53,916 bases of DNA. Origin: Reclinomonas americana ATCC 50394 (Eukaryota; Jakobida; Jakobea; Jakobida). The notes beneath the pieces are model-generated. The model was not told the origin of the DNA, did no database searches, and worked only from the letters and a program-made list of their open reading frames with translations. Made by a program: the position numbers and the translations under genes. The stretch spans positions 133,273 through 187,188 of the forward strand of contig PS015223.1 of NCBI GenBank assembly GCA_048213135.1, written 5' to 3'. Positions 33,680-47,084 of the stretch are shown here, piece after piece. Every line of letters starts with the position of its first letter. The first letter of the stretch is position 1.

Positions 33680-36600
33680 TCACAGAATCGGATGCATATC
33701 TACAAACTCCTCAGCAACCGGAGCGACAGGCTCTGGCAGAGGCGACGGTGGCGCCCGCAACAGCGATGAACGCCCACTCGTCGAACTGGCCGACGAAGAT
33801 CGCCGACGACTGGCCAGTCGGAGCGACAACGGAGGTGAAATGGGGTTTCGCCTGCTGTGCACGCGATCCGCCTCCACCGGTATCAGCAGGTCTCCCGGTG
33901 AGAGCACAGTGGCGCTGGTGGTGCTGCCAGAAGCCGCCGAACGAGGCGATCCTTGGTTGTCGTCATCGTCGTCGTCATCGTCCATGAGTCCAGGAACCGC
34001 GACGCTGAAGTTGGACCCGGTCGACTGACGACAGCTCTCTCCGTCAGTGATAAGGACACTCACACACACATCGCTGAACGCCGCTGGCGTGACGCAACTC
34101 GGACGTGGAACTGCGGGTCGGCGTCGCCATGCCGGTGAGAGCGCTCTGTTGCAACTGGCGACGCCAGTGTGGGGTCCTCCGACAGCTCCACGTAGTCCAT
34201 GTGACAAGCCGCGGCAGAGTGCAGAGAAGGGTCGTTGGCAGTCGGTTCTCTGAGCTGCACATTGTTGTTTCCCAGGGCCAAGTCGTGCACAGGAGTGTTT
34301 CGAATACGCGACGGATATTTGCCGCACAGTCGCTGACAGCACGTTGTCGACATGAGAGCTGCCGGTGATACATGCACGCATGCATGAGATATCAATCGAC
34401 ACAGCGACTGGAGATCACACAACAATGACTCACCGCGAAACACTCGACCAATCCATCGTGCCGCTTGCAGCACGTAGCGCAACAACGACGGCACCAACAA
34501 CACAAAGCACACGGCTCCCAGCAAGATCAGCGACGCAATGGTCTTGAAGCGGTCAGATGCTTGAGAGGCCATTAGCGTGGCAATGGCAACAAGCGCGCAG
34601 AGCGACATTGCCTGCAAACCGGTGTCAGCACAGGAGATTGCAACAGCTGCTCAGGAGACCACTGCAAAGGACAAAAAAACCTCGAGAATATTTTGCGGAT
34701 TGTGCAGATAGGGTCTCACAACCAACTGCACCGCCAGGAAGAACAGGCACACTGTCCACAGAGCCAGAGGGATGATGTTGACCTCGTTCATGGCAGCCAT
34801 GGGGAACATGACAGAGACGAGGATCAGACGGCGACTGAGTTGATACGCTGCGCGTCGTGACACGAGTCAGTCACTGACGAGTGCAACCGATCACGCCGCC
34901 ACATACACAAAAGACCTTGGAACCAGCAATACCGAGGTTGGAACTGCTCGTACAGTGCGCCGAAACGGCGGAGGATCTGCACAGAGCTCTGCTGTGAACA
35001 CACCACCACAAAAAGACGAGGGCATTCTGCAGGCACAGCCGACTCCACCTGCGGGTTGTGCAGCTTCTTGCTGCGCCGGAGCACCAGCAGCCACACAAGC
35101 AGCAAGACAGGCGACACAAGAGCGAGGAGCACGAGAATGATGTAGAGGGGGAGCATCCGCAGCCATCTGCGTGCGAATGAGCAAGAGAATGAGAACACAG
35201 TGATGCACACTCATGCGCTCACTCGAGAAGCACACACTCACATGCCCTCAAAGCACACGATGCTCGGCGAGAACAGAGCCACATGCGAATCGCCTACGCG
35301 TGAGCACGCGAAGAATGTGACGCCCGCCTCCACGATGCCTTCGTATGCGCCGATGCCGAGGACGATAGTAGACTTCACGTAGCAGTCAACACCTGCCGAG
35401 TGCCGTATCGCGTCGCGCACACGACGCCAAAAGCGCGAACACCAGCGACCGCAGCAGCGACAGCATCGCTTCCGACCTCGCTGGCCCGTCGCAGCGCTCA
35501 CATCGATATCGGCTGCGGTGATATCCACGACCGCCATATCCTCCGCTGGCAACAGGCGCACCAAGAGGCGGTGAACGAAGAACGAAGCCCACAGCAATCC
35601 AAGGTAGACAATCGGCGATATGACGCGCCCGGTGAGGTCGCCGAGTCCACTCAGGAACAGAGGGCAACCGCTGTCGAAGAACTGGGGAACCGAGAAGCTG
35701 ACGAGTTGACTGAGCGCCACAAGGCCAGAGTTCGGGTATAGCAGCAGTGCGCCGGTTTGAATGCTGAAGAACAGAGTCTCCACAGAGTCTGCGAAAGAGA
35801 GACAAAGAGAGATATTCAGCAAAACACAAAGCTGCAAAGCATACGCGTTGCTCCCACAAACCTTCGCCTTCACTTTGCGCAAAGATGTGGGTGACCACCG
35901 CGACAAACCACATCTTGAGAATGACAATCAACATGGCCGCTTTCGAGGTTTCGGTGCACTCGATGCAATCGCCTTGCCAGTGCGAGAATCCAGCCTGTTT
36001 GTTGCACAAAAATGAGTTCCTTCACAGCCACTCTCCGAGCGGAACATCTGCTCACCGAACATCCGCCACACAGTGGCGACGCAGAGTCTCGGTCAAGATC
36101 CGGGTTGCAGAAGTCAGTGCTCGGCGACAGCTCTCCCTGCTGGCCCTTTCGATCACAATAGTCGAACGGACACAGGTAGACTTGTAAGAGGCCACCGGTG
36201 GACGCGCTCACCCTCGCACCGTCGGCGAGTGCGTTGGAGAACTCAAAGTCGGACGTGACGGGGAACGTCCAGTAGCCCGGCAGCAGTGCAATATCGGAGC
36301 CTCCCTTGCACTGCGCGTTTAATGAACACGGCAAGCACTGGCTGCCGCTACGCGTCGCGTCGAGTGAATAGTAGCCGACAGGGCATGGAAAGCAACCGGC
36401 GCCGGCGAGTAGCGACATGCCCGGCGGGCACGCAGTAACGGTGAGCTGCAGCGCCGGTGTGGCGGCCGACGTGGTGGCTCCGAAAGAGCCTCGACCTGCC
36501 GCCGCCACGCTTACGTTGAACGCCCCAAGGACAGCCTCTGTGCGCAGTGATCGCCCATCTCCCTCAGCTGTGTCGACGACTTGCAACTGAAACGCCGCCA

Positions 36601-39600
36601 CTCCGGCAACAGTGCCAAGCACTTGCTCTCTGGTCTGCGCGCAGGCACACTTTGAGGAGGAGGTCGCCATGGAAAGCAAAATGCAGCGCAACGAAGAAAA
36701 CACACGCACCCCAGCACTGCAGCCTGGGCAGCTCACGGAGAAAAAGGTGCCGTCGAGAGTCGGCATCGGCTGGCCGAAAACATCAATGGCGCGAACCTCC
36801 ACAGTACGTGGCGACAGTGAGGAGGGAAACGTCACTGCGAGCGGGTCGACCGTGACATTTGCGGTGAAAAGACCTGCAAGCGAGTTGTCAGCTGCTACTG
36901 CTGCAGTGGTATGCACATCGGTTGCGACGCAACTGCTGGCCAGGTCGGCAGTGGAGCCTGTCGATGTGGAATCTGCATTATCCTCGAACTCGAGATGCCG
37001 ATCGCGCAACCACTCCGCCAAGCCACCCGCAGCCTCCACGTCAGCATACAGTGCCTGCAAGCGTGTCGGCTTTCCGGTCTGAACCGCAACAAACACCGCG
37101 CCTCCGACACCAGCTCCCTCGATGTTGGTACCATTGACGAGACCCGCGGGAAGCAAGGCATGGTTCTTCGCAAAGGTACAGGTCGTCAAGAAGATGCCGA
37201 GTGGAAGTTGTGAGAGACTGCTGTCGGTGAGTACGACATGCAGCGCACCGCCGCGGCCATTTGCTGTGTTGCTGGCAAACGAGCACCCGTTCACCACTGT
37301 GGAAGTACTGTCCAAGAGTAACAGCGCTCCGCCGTCGCCGTCATGCGCTGCGTTACTGTCAAACGTACATCCGCCAACCTCGAGATCCGCCGCACCGGCC
37401 AGAGTCGCGAGAGCACCACCAGAGAGGTGTGCAACATTCCGCGCAAAGTCAGAATCGACCACCACAACAGACGGTGATTCGTTGATGGCCACAGCGCCAC
37501 CAGAGTCCGCCTCATTGTCATGCACCTCGCATCTGTCGACGCGCGCAATAGAATTTTGCCGGATCGACAGCGCTCCTCCGGTACCCGTGGTGACATGGTT
37601 GCTGGACAGAGCGGTTTGTGCCAGCTGGAGGACAGCACTGCCGGAGACCAGCACTGCGCCACCCTCCGACACTGCCTCTCCGTCAACCATCGAACCACCA
37701 GAGTGGGACAGCTGGCCGAGACCTCCAATGTTGACGTGGCCTCCGCCAGTGCCAGCCGAATTGCCCGCGAAATGTGTTGCCACCGTTGTGATATTGGCCA
37801 GCACCGAGATGTGCAATCCTCCACCCGCGAGAACCGCGTGATTGTCAGTGAGGCGACAGGATTGCATGGTGACGACAGCTGCCCCTTCAGCATACACCGC
37901 GCCGCCGTCAGCACGCGTCGAGTTGTTGCCAGCCAGCAGCACCTGCTGCAGGTCATGGCTGCTACCTTCGCTGACGAACATGCCACTCCCAAAAGCCGCA
38001 CGGTTGCCTACCAGACTACACGAATTCCACGAAGACAGTGCACTGCCGTTGGCAAACATGCCGCCGCCAAATCGCACCGCCGCATTGTCAGACACGGTCA
38101 CTGTCTGTGAAAAGTAAGCCTGGCCAGTGCCAACCACGTACACAGCACCACCGTTGGTGGTTGCCCGATTACCGCTGAGTGTCGACGAAACGGCCAGCGA
38201 CAGGCGCGCGCCGCTGGCAACAATCGCCACCCCACCGCCATTCTGAGCAACATTGGCGGAGATGACAGTCCGTGTGATGCTTGATGAAGCAAGGGCAGTC
38301 GAGACGACAAGTCCACCGCCGCTGCCAGTGCGGCCAACTACGTTACTGTCGATGACCAGGTGATCCAGCAGTGTGCTGTCGCCAGTAACAGCCACACCAC
38401 CTCCAGCCACCTCGGCGACGTTGAAACTGACGGCGCCCCGCAACAGCAGCGAACCTGTGCCCAACACGACACCACCGCCGACAGCAGTCACACCAAGCGC
38501 CGAGTTGTCAACAACAGAACAGTCCATCACTGAGCTGAAACTCTGTACAACCACGGCTCCACCGCCGCACGCATCACCGCCCTCACTTGCCGACGACCAC
38601 GAAGCCGTGTTCAAGCGAAACTCGCTGTTGGCAACGGCTACGCTACCGGAGGCCAACAATGCCCCGCCACCACATGCGTCACCAGACTTGTGACCGTTGC
38701 CAGCACCAGCGTCAATCGCGCGATTGCCAACAAACTCACAATCGGTAACAGTGGCGGGGGAGTTCAGCACGAGGAGAGCACCACCACCATTCAGCCGGCT
38801 GCCTCGCCCATCAAGTGAGTTGGAAGCACCTCCAGAGCCGTCGAGTCGCGATTCGTTGTCGTCAAATGATGTGCGAGTGACACTCATCGCGGTCTGTTGA
38901 TGATGATGATGATGATGATGCACACAGGGTGATGAGAGCGAGGAAGACAGGCGAATTGATCACTTGTTGTCAAACGCGTACCATTTGACTCGAGGCCACC
39001 AGCAGCGCAGCACCTCCACCATTGAAGCCGCTTACTGAAGACCCATTCTCGCTTGCGGTGCCACCTGCACCGTTGCGTGTGGACTGGTTCGATCGCATCG
39101 CCACTCCGTTGATCAACTGAACACAAACGCAGTCACATAACACAACCTGAACAGATGACCCACATTGTCGCATGCATACTCTCTCACCAGACGAGACTGT
39201 GTCGATGCAGACGACGACTGGCTGTACGCCAAGACAGCGCCACCACCGCAATTCAACGACGTACTGATACCAGAGCTTCCATTTCCATCGCCACCACTCC
39301 CTGTAAAGATAAACCAAGGGAGAGGTCAACTGCAAGACTGAAAGAAGGTCGGATTGCGTTCAATCTCCTTCTTCCACTCACCATTCATCCACGCCGCGTT
39401 GTTCGAGAGCGTAGATGCCTCGATCTGCAACAAATGTGTGAGGCCAGGCCACACAATGAACCTGAGTGGGACGGCCACACGACGTGCGCACCTGGACAGT
39501 GCCCGCGGTCAACAATAGCAGCAGCGCTCCACCACCATTTCCGTATCCACTGGCCTCCCCTCGTTGTCGATTGCTCGAGCCACCACGTCCGTTGGCGACC

Positions 39601-40268
39601 GCAGAGTTTCCCGTGAAGAGGACGTTGCTCATGGACTGCGTCGTCGTCAACGCGTGAATCAGCGCAAGATCACATGCACGAAAGCAATAACAACTGTGCA
39701 CTCACCACCTGCACGCCACCAGCACCGCTCACTGACATGAGGACTGCACCACCGCCGTTCAGCGAGCCCGACGAATTTCCGTCGCCCTGCAGAGAATAGT
39801 TGCCGCCACCGCCATTGTAACTGGCGGTGTTGTTCATCAAGTTCAGATGCGTGAGCGCAACCCGCGACGAATCACGAGTAGCCTACGAGCACAGAAAGTA
39901 AGCAACACGTGTGTCTGCAGCAAAGACATGCGGACGCCATCACCGCACTCAACATTTGCTGTGCTCACAGACAACCAAAGTGCTCCGCCGCCAGTGAGAC
40001 TGCCGCTGCTGTTGGCGGTTGATGTACTGTTGCCACCGCCGCCGCCGTTGCCGACGGCTTTGTTATTTTCGAAAGCCAACACTTGCATCGTCTGACACAC
40101 GCATACACGCACACACGGAGAGAGTTGGCATGCGCACGTGCAGATAGATATATGCGGCAACAGTAACACACCTTTTGCAGATTGGTGGTGTCCACATGGA
40201 TCCACATGGCGCCTCCACCACTGTTACTTCCAGAAGTCGTACTGTCTCCGTTCAGTAGACCTGACAAA

Positions 40269-40299
<31 letters not shown>

Positions 40300-41143
40300 G
40301 CAATGCAAAGGCAATGAGCGACGACTGAGGGCACATGATTGTGAATGTGCATACGACGAACCACCACTGCCATTGTAGGTCGCCGAGTTGTCACGAAAGG
40401 TACAGTTCCTCACAGTCTGTGCGACCACGCGACGATGTCAGCGACGTACTGACAGGCAAGAGTGCGCGTGCGTCGCGAGAGGAGAGGACACAAGCCTGGT
40501 GAGTGCCCACAGAGTCTTGCACGCGCATCCACACCGCTCCTCCGCCGTTTTCTCCGAGAAGACTGCCTCCTCCGGAATCACTTGATTTACCGCCGACGCC
40601 ATTCTCAGTGACCACATTCCCTTCGAAACGACTGTCGACGACGGTCTGCAGGAGGACCATCAGCGCACTCTCTCGTCAACATTCTGGAACACAGAGACGA
40701 TAGAGAAGTGTGCATACTGAACCTGTGCAGAGGACGCAAGAGCAGCGCTGAGATACTGCGACTTGATTGCACCGCCTCCGTGTTGACCGCCGGAGACGGA
40801 CGCTGCTGACCTCTGGCTCGTGCCAAGACCACCTGCATGTGTGGTGGACAGATGAGCAATGCACCATCCACACAATCATTCATCGATCAGTAGTCTGCGC
40901 ACTTCCACCACGGCCATTGTGGTCGGCTGAGTTACCGAGAAACACGCTTTCTGTCACGGTTTGTTCCTGTGCACATGCGTTGTTGTTCAGAAGCAAACTC
41001 ACACTCGTTACACACATTCACACGCACCCGAGTGTATCCATGCCACACTGACTGCGAGTCTACGTCAAACAGAGTCCACATGGCTCCGCCGCCATCGCCA
41101 ACGGACGCACTTGTGCCATCTGTCGCTCGCTGGCCTGCATCAT

Positions 41144-41221
<78 letters not shown>

Positions 41222-44200
41222 TGAGANNNNNNNNNNNNNNNNNNNNTGTGCATAAGAGAGGGTGAGAGGGGAGAGAGAGAAGACAAAGGTACAGAGAGGT
41301 GGTGAGACAGGAGACCACTCAGTTCGAATAGTGTGTGTGTGCGTGGTGTGTGTGGTGGTGGCGATGGTGACGTACCTCCACAGCCATTGTGATGCGCTGT
41401 GTTATTTGTGAATTGGCAGGCCACGACGTTTTGCTCCTGTTACTCGACACGCACTTGTCAGCGCCGAGTGTACAAGTACCACAACACACCCATTCAACAC
41501 CGGCGCAACATACCTGCGTGGAGGTGCACATGGCAAGATACGACGTCCAGAGCGCACCACCACCGAGACGTCCGGCAGCGCTTTTCGCAATACCGAAACT
41601 CGAGTCGCCTGCACACACAAATAAAAGCACCATGGTTGTAATGCATGCGTGTAGAGGCAGCGCGCATGCACTCACACACCTCCGTTTCCATTGTATGCGG
41701 CTGTGTTTGCGCGGAATATGCTCTCCTCCAAGTTCTGCAATCGACCGATATTGAGAAGCAAGGTGCCACAGAAGTAAACTTACACGGTGTATGTCAATCT
41801 CAATCAAACCTGCACCGCCGATCCACACGACTCAAAGAATGTCCATAGCGCCCCACCTCCCGACGACCCACCTGAAGCCGACGCATCGGCGACAGTGGTA
41901 CTTGTCGCCGTGATAGTCCCTACGTGTGTTCCTATAGAATAAGGATGCAACAAACCACAAAGTAGTCGCAGCAGCACATATATAATTGTCACGCAACCCC
42001 CTCCAGCATTGGTAAGAGCAACGTTGCCGACAAATGTGCAGTTCACCACGTTCTGCAGTTGCACCTGCACGCAAAGAGTGTGTCAACATGTCAACTTAGG
42101 AGGAGTCTACATGCACGTGTGAGAGCGCCGCAACTTGTGCTATTGCATCGACGCGAGTCTGTGCGTAGAAGCTTGACCAGAGAGCACCACCACCATTGTT
42201 GAAACTCGACGAAGCCAGTGGCTGAGTGAGAGCGGTGTGGCTGGGGGCAGCACCTGTTCATGCAACAATATTTGTGAGTAGCGAGCAGCGTGCACTGGAG
42301 CAATGCTTGGAATAGCTCACCACCACCGCCGTTCTCGTTTGCACTGTTGCCGACAAAGGACGAGTCCTGCACGATCTGTACCGAGTCTTGTGAATCGGGA
42401 ATTGACGTGCACAACTCTCTCAGCTCCGCACCTGCTCGATTGAGCTCTTAGAGTTGGCAAGAAACCACACTGCACCACCGCCATTGTTGCTGGCGGAGGA
42501 ACCCCCACCAGACGAGCCTGAAAGCAAAACATACACAACATGGTAAATTGGTACAAATATGTGTTGTGTGTTCGCAAACTGAAATCACCACACACTCACC
42601 GCCGACACTGTTGTGGAATGCTGCGTTGTTGACAAATGTACACTGCAGTAGGAGCTGCACGTACACATTACGGTGTAAGACAACAGTAAATATGAAGCTC
42701 AGGATGCAAGCTGTCATGATCATCACACCTGCGCTGCGGGCTTCCCCGAGAGGAATGCAACCCAGAGCGCCCCTCCGCCCGAGTACCCACCGGCACTTGC
42801 GGACGAAAACGAATCGGAACCTAGATAGACATGTGTGCCGTGAGACCCCATCCAGCAAACGTGCAGATGCACACACCCGATATGTATCACTCACCTCCGT
42901 TTCCGTTGCGAGAAGCGTCATTGTTGGAGAACAAGGACCGTGTGACGTTCTGCTCAGCAGCTCGATGCCGGTGTGTAAGCGCAGTGCACTCGCATAGTAG
43001 TGATCAACATGCATCCTACGAAACCTGAGTTCCCTGACTGTTGAAGAGCGTCCACAAGGCGCCGCCGCCGTGATGACTGCCGATATTGCTGGCGGTTGCA
43101 GTGTACCGTGGATCTATTCCAGATCCTGTGCACGAGCAGTTGAATGCAAGCAGCATGCAGCAAGATGCACACTACGCGTTGCGGACCTGTGCCACCATTT
43201 CCATTGCCGCGCGCTTGATTGCCAGTGAAGACACAGTCGGTGATGATCTGCGACATGTCCCGTGAGAAGAAGCAGCAAGTATGAAGCAGCAAGTAGTTCT
43301 GCACACACGCGCACCTGGGTACTGACATATAGTTCCGCGACGAAGAGCGTGAGGCAGGCACCTCCACCAGTGGCCGATGCGCGGGCATCTTGAGAGCGCA
43401 GATTGAAGGATCCCCCCTGACCGTTGTCCGTCGCTTTGTTATTCAGAAACTGAGAACCGGAGATCTGTGTAAGTGCGTGCATCAGTTAGCCAGCGTGTAC
43501 GATGATCGCCGCATGAAACCACTCACTCGTTGCAATGCATCAGTTGTTCGATCAAGAAACAGTGCCAGAATGGCACCACCACCGGAGAAGCTGCCAGGAG
43601 GGTTCCAGACGCTGGTCACCGTGGTCAGTGCTGAAGATCCGTCTGTATCACCCCCTAAGTAGTTGTCTTTCCCGCCGCAGGCGTTTCCTCTTGCAACGTT
43701 GCCGGCAAACTGTGAATCCGTAACCTGCAGATGCATCGCGATCGCATCCATTCTTGTCAGCATTCAGGTCTTCAGCACGGCGTCGACGTTGGTACGCAAC
43801 GCTCATCAGTGCTCCACCAGAGACCCACACGGCACCACCACCGCAATAATATCCGGATTTTCCAGCTCCTGTGGTGTGTTCACCGCCTGCGCACAAGCCC
43901 TCAGCATGGTTGTTGTCAAACGTGGAGCCAGCAATCTGCAAGTCGACAGGAATGATGTGAGACAACTTGATGAGATATGCACCACCACTTGCAAACACTA
44001 CTGCTAATATGTGCACACCTCCAGTGCCGACGACACCGTCTCCAGCCTGACATAAACTGCACCACCACCGCAAGCGCGGCCTCCGTTCGAATCAAGAGAA
44101 CATGCACTATGCGTGCAGCCGGTGAAGCCCGAGCAGCTGTCAGTGATGCTGTTTGCCAGAAACGTAGAATTACGAATCTCCAGTCGATCGCACCCCGGCA

Positions 44201-45576
44201 CGAACAGTGCTCCGCCACCGACCGTGTCAAAACCGTCGATGAAGTTAGCGTCCTCGCCGACACCGTTGCCAGAGTTGGCCACCACGTTCCCGGACCATGT
44301 GGTGTTGTGCACGAGGATGCGTGCATGCGTGAAGATGTCTGCTGGCGTATTCGGGTTGGCGAACGCATGCACAAACACAGCACCTCCTCCGTTCACCGCC
44401 GACATCAGTATGTCTGCCGTGTTGTCGACAAACGAGGACCCCGAAATCGTGAGTTGCAAACCCGCCGAGCCTGACACATACAGCGCTCCACCACCGGCAC
44501 CGCCGTAATTGAGTACGCCGTTCAGCCCCACGTCGCTCTGCACCTGGTTACCACGAAACTGGCAACTGTCAACGACCACTTGCGCATTCTCCGTCAGCCT
44601 CGCGACTGACACAGCGCCACCAGTTGCATCCAGGCCAAACTTGTAGCAACTGGCAAACGAAGAGGTCGTGATTGTCACATTGCTGAAGGGTCCGACGACG
44701 GAGAGTGCAGATCCGAACGGCCCGTCCGAATCGATACGCGAATCGATCCTCAACATGGAAGAGCGCGTCATCTGGAAGGAGGCGCGAAAAAAGGGCGGTG
44801 GCAAGGTGTACGGATCGGCCCACGCGTCAAGCACCACGGAAACTGTGGTCCCATACGAAAACGCGCAGTCCTCAATGATCACACTGACGTCTTCCACCGC
44901 GTCCACCACCTGCTGCGTCCACACCACTGACGGACCACCAGCTGTTCTGTCGAAACCGTATGCTCGTCGCACGTGCAAGCCACGCAATGTAAAGTCAGTG
45001 GCGTTGCTCACGCGGATGATGGTGTCGCTGTCGAACTCCAGACGCGGAGGATTGCTGCCGTCTGAATTGTTGACCGCTGAGGCTCCAATGAACACTGAAT
45101 GCACGTCTGTGTCGATGGTGAGAAACAACGACAGAGAGGCTCGTAGGTGCAAAAGAGAGAGCAGTGCGCACTTGAGATGTTGAGGGCGGCGGGAGTGGAC
45201 ATGGCGGTGAGGTCGTACGTGCCGGCCAGAAGCTCCACGCGTATGTCGTACAGCACGTCACTCGTGATGAGTTGAGTACAGGCACACGAATCCACGGCGG
45301 CGAAGATTGTGCATGGTTGTGCTGTCGATTGACCGCAGTCGCACGAGTCGTCAGAGCCAGTGGGCGACACAACAACTGCGCACACAATGAAGTGGTGGTG
45401 AGAAAAGAGAAAAATCGAACAAACTGCGCGCACTCTCTCTCTCTCTCTCCTCATCACACACACACACACACACCAGTGCATGCATCCCCTGCCGCGCTGG
45501 CAGCAGTTGATGACGCGGTGCACCACCACAGCACACCCACAAGGAGGAGCAGGAAGAGGGTGGCATGGTGCGACAT
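33680..45576 (-). CDS. Giant beta-helix (Pmp-type repeat) cell-surface protein with multi-TM C-terminus
   Basis: ATG 45576 starts a signal peptide (MSHHATLFLLLLVGVLWWC). After an N-terminal domain (about 45360-44000) comes a long array of repeats with the 'F..N.A...G.GG' and 'GGGA(L/V/I)W' motifs of chlamydial-type Pmp / right-handed beta-helix proteins: NCTFVGNVAL, SSFVGNSANENG, SGGGALW, NGGGAVW. From about 44000 to 38950 each unit is two short exons; from about 38890 to 36020 the repeats run in one long exon. Then follow a Cys-rich TNFR/GCC2-like segment (CPPGMSLLAGAGCFPCPVGYYS, CLPCSLNAQCKGG, PGYW), and from about 36000 to 34400 at least seven hydrophobic segments (AMLIVILKMWFVAVV, PIVYLGLLWASFFVH, PLYIILVLLALVSPVLLLVW, RLILVSVMFPMAAM, IIPLALWTVCLFFLAV, LCALVAIATLMA, ASLILLGAVCFVLLVPSLL). 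The tail is cytosolic, with a DDDDDDDD run. This ectodomain/Cys-rich/multi-TM plan is seen in large surface proteins of several protists; ligand unknown. Not all exons were spliced individually. Confidence 0.78.
36015..38890 (-). repeat. Intron-poor block of beta-helix repeats in the giant gene
   Basis: One continuous exon of nearly 3 kb containing many GGGxxV / FxxNxA repeats (SVVDNSAL, GGALLLLDSTSTV, CTFDSNAAHDGDGG), then the TNFR/GCC2-like Cys region. It follows directly on the cassette array, which is interrupted every 60-130 nt by an intron. Confidence 0.7.
38950..44000 (-). repeat. Tandem two-exon cassettes encoding beta-helix repeats
   Basis: About 16 repeats of an A exon (starts phase 0 after a Gln-ending exon, carries CxFxxNxAxxNGxGG, ends phase 1) and a B exon (starts phase 1, Ser/Gly-rich, carries GGGALW or GGGAVW, ends phase 0 at Q). 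I spliced two A-B pairs in full (about 43255-43020 and 42665-42430) and both keep the 0-1 / 1-0 phases; the others show the same motifs at the expected places. Confidence 0.75.
41145..41218. repeat. (CA)n microsatellite in an intron of the giant gene
   Basis: About 36 CA units almost without interruption, next to a 20-N gap (41227-41246). The gap probably marks a join the assembler could not cross because of the repeat. Confidence 0.95.
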
Positions 45577-47084
45577 GGCTGGCGCGAAAATCTCTCGCAC
45601 TGCTGATTGATTACTGCCACCCCCACCAGATGCAGCGTGTGCTCGAGCTCGCTGCGCGCTGCCGGGTGCGTATGTGCGCGTGTGCGTGTGTCTGGTGGTG
45701 TGTTTGCGTGTGCACGTGATCTTGTGAGTGTGTGAGAAGAAGGGCCCGCGAGAGACAGACGTTGGGGTTGGAAAGAGTCATGACCGCTTTGTCCGAAATT
45801 TGGCGAGTCGCTGCGTTCTGTCGCGCCAACTCCCACCACCCCACGAATGAAAAGGATTGTAGGTGTGTGTGTGTGTGAATTTGTGCAGCTTTGCTGCAAT
45901 ATAAGTGATGTGTGTGCGTGTTTTCAGAGACGCGAAGTATTTATGCGACCGGCTCGGTTCGGTATCATGAATGAATTGCGAACACGTTCATTGATCGCAC
46001 ATTCGATAGACATTGCAACGACGGCAAGCTCGCAGTGGCATCGATGAGGTCATGCCGCTATGCACAGTGTACCGATGTGGGTGCGCCGTCGATGTCAGTG
46101 CGGCATTTTGTGCATATTGATCAAGTTGTTGTTGAGGAGAATTCGAGTGAATTTGTTGCGACGTTGCAGCGACTGGCGGCCACGGACACAATGATAACAA
46201 CACCAACAACTTTACTAATCTAAACAGCAACAGCATGAGGATCACCGCCTTGAGCGAGCACCAGAAAGGCAGACATCATGGATCCGGGAAAAGTGAGAAT
46301 AATTCGATATGTCTATGCTGGTAAGAGAAACCACGGCTCGTGACAACACATGCCAGCAGCGCGTCGTCTCCTAAACAACAAAAAACAAGACATTCACCAA
46401 CGCACACACCAGTCTTGAGGGCAGCGGGTAGAGGGTTCTGCAAGTTTATGTGTTCACGATCGACGCTTCGAACAGGTCGAGAACTGCGATCTTCACCGCA
46501 TAAACGTGGGTGTACAGTGGATTTGACGCACTTGCATAAACGCTCAGCGTTTTCTGCAGCCGTACAAGGCACATCGAAGTTTGAGAAAGGGCCAAAAGCC
46601 AGGCAAACCATGCCAATGGAAGCATGGAGATATCGTACGAAAAAATATTTCCCCTTTCGCTACCTATTGCTCCATTTTTGACACTTGCGCAAGTCATCGA
46701 TCTTCACGCCTGCCGTGTTGCCCAGCGCACAAGTGTACATGCATCTCGCACTTATTCGACTTCGATATCGATATTGGGCGCACTCGTCGACGTCCGTGAA
46801 TCCAGAAAGTCACCCACTCTTCCAACACACAATGTGTGACAGGCGTCCATCCACCCACCCACTATCTGCACTCCTCTGCTCACCCGACCTCGGAGCACAC
46901 CGTCGGCCGGATTTGGAATCCCGACACCACATGACAATTTTACAATCTGACACTTATAAATCTATTCTTGCGTGTGCGCACACCTCCCCCCATCCCTCCC
47001 CCCTCTCCCCTCCTCGCCTCACTCTTCTATCCCTTTGTCTCCCTTCAGCTCCCCCCTCGCTCACACGCACACGCACGCACCATC
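45577..47084. promoter_or_regulatory. Long divergent intergenic region with weak small ORFs
   Basis: About 1.5 kb between the giant beta-helix gene (minus) and the RBR receptor gene (plus), by far the longest spacer in the window. The middle (about 45850-46960) is visibly richer in A/T than the rest. Short plus-strand frames look partly protein-like: exon-like 45927-46047 (REVFMRPARFGIMNELRTRS) and 46044-46223 (VRHFVHIDQVVVEENSSEF). I cannot join them into a gene. CA/GT-rich stretches flank both ends. No tRNA or other RNA gene recognised. Confidence 0.45.

Noticed and set aside
36925-36940. GTTGCG-like hexamer on the minus strand at 36936 as a donor
   Set aside because: It lies inside a continuous coding frame (SSCVATDVH), with no need for an intron; it shows that the hexamer alone is not enough.
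36600-38700. Long plus-strand ORFs opposite the beta-helix gene (for example 37122-37841)
   Set aside because: They are shadows: high-GC codons of the minus-strand Gly/Ala/Val-rich repeats leave the complementary frames open. No domain or start context supports them.
41145-41218. CA repeat as a telomere- or Z-DNA-type functional element
   Set aside because: It is in the middle of an intron of a normal gene, next to an assembly gap; a simple microsatellite explains it.
38950-44000. Regularly spaced repeats that might suggest a CRISPR-like array
   Set aside because: The repeats are protein-coding (GGGALW and FxxNxA motifs), vary at DNA level, and are separated by spliceosomal introns.
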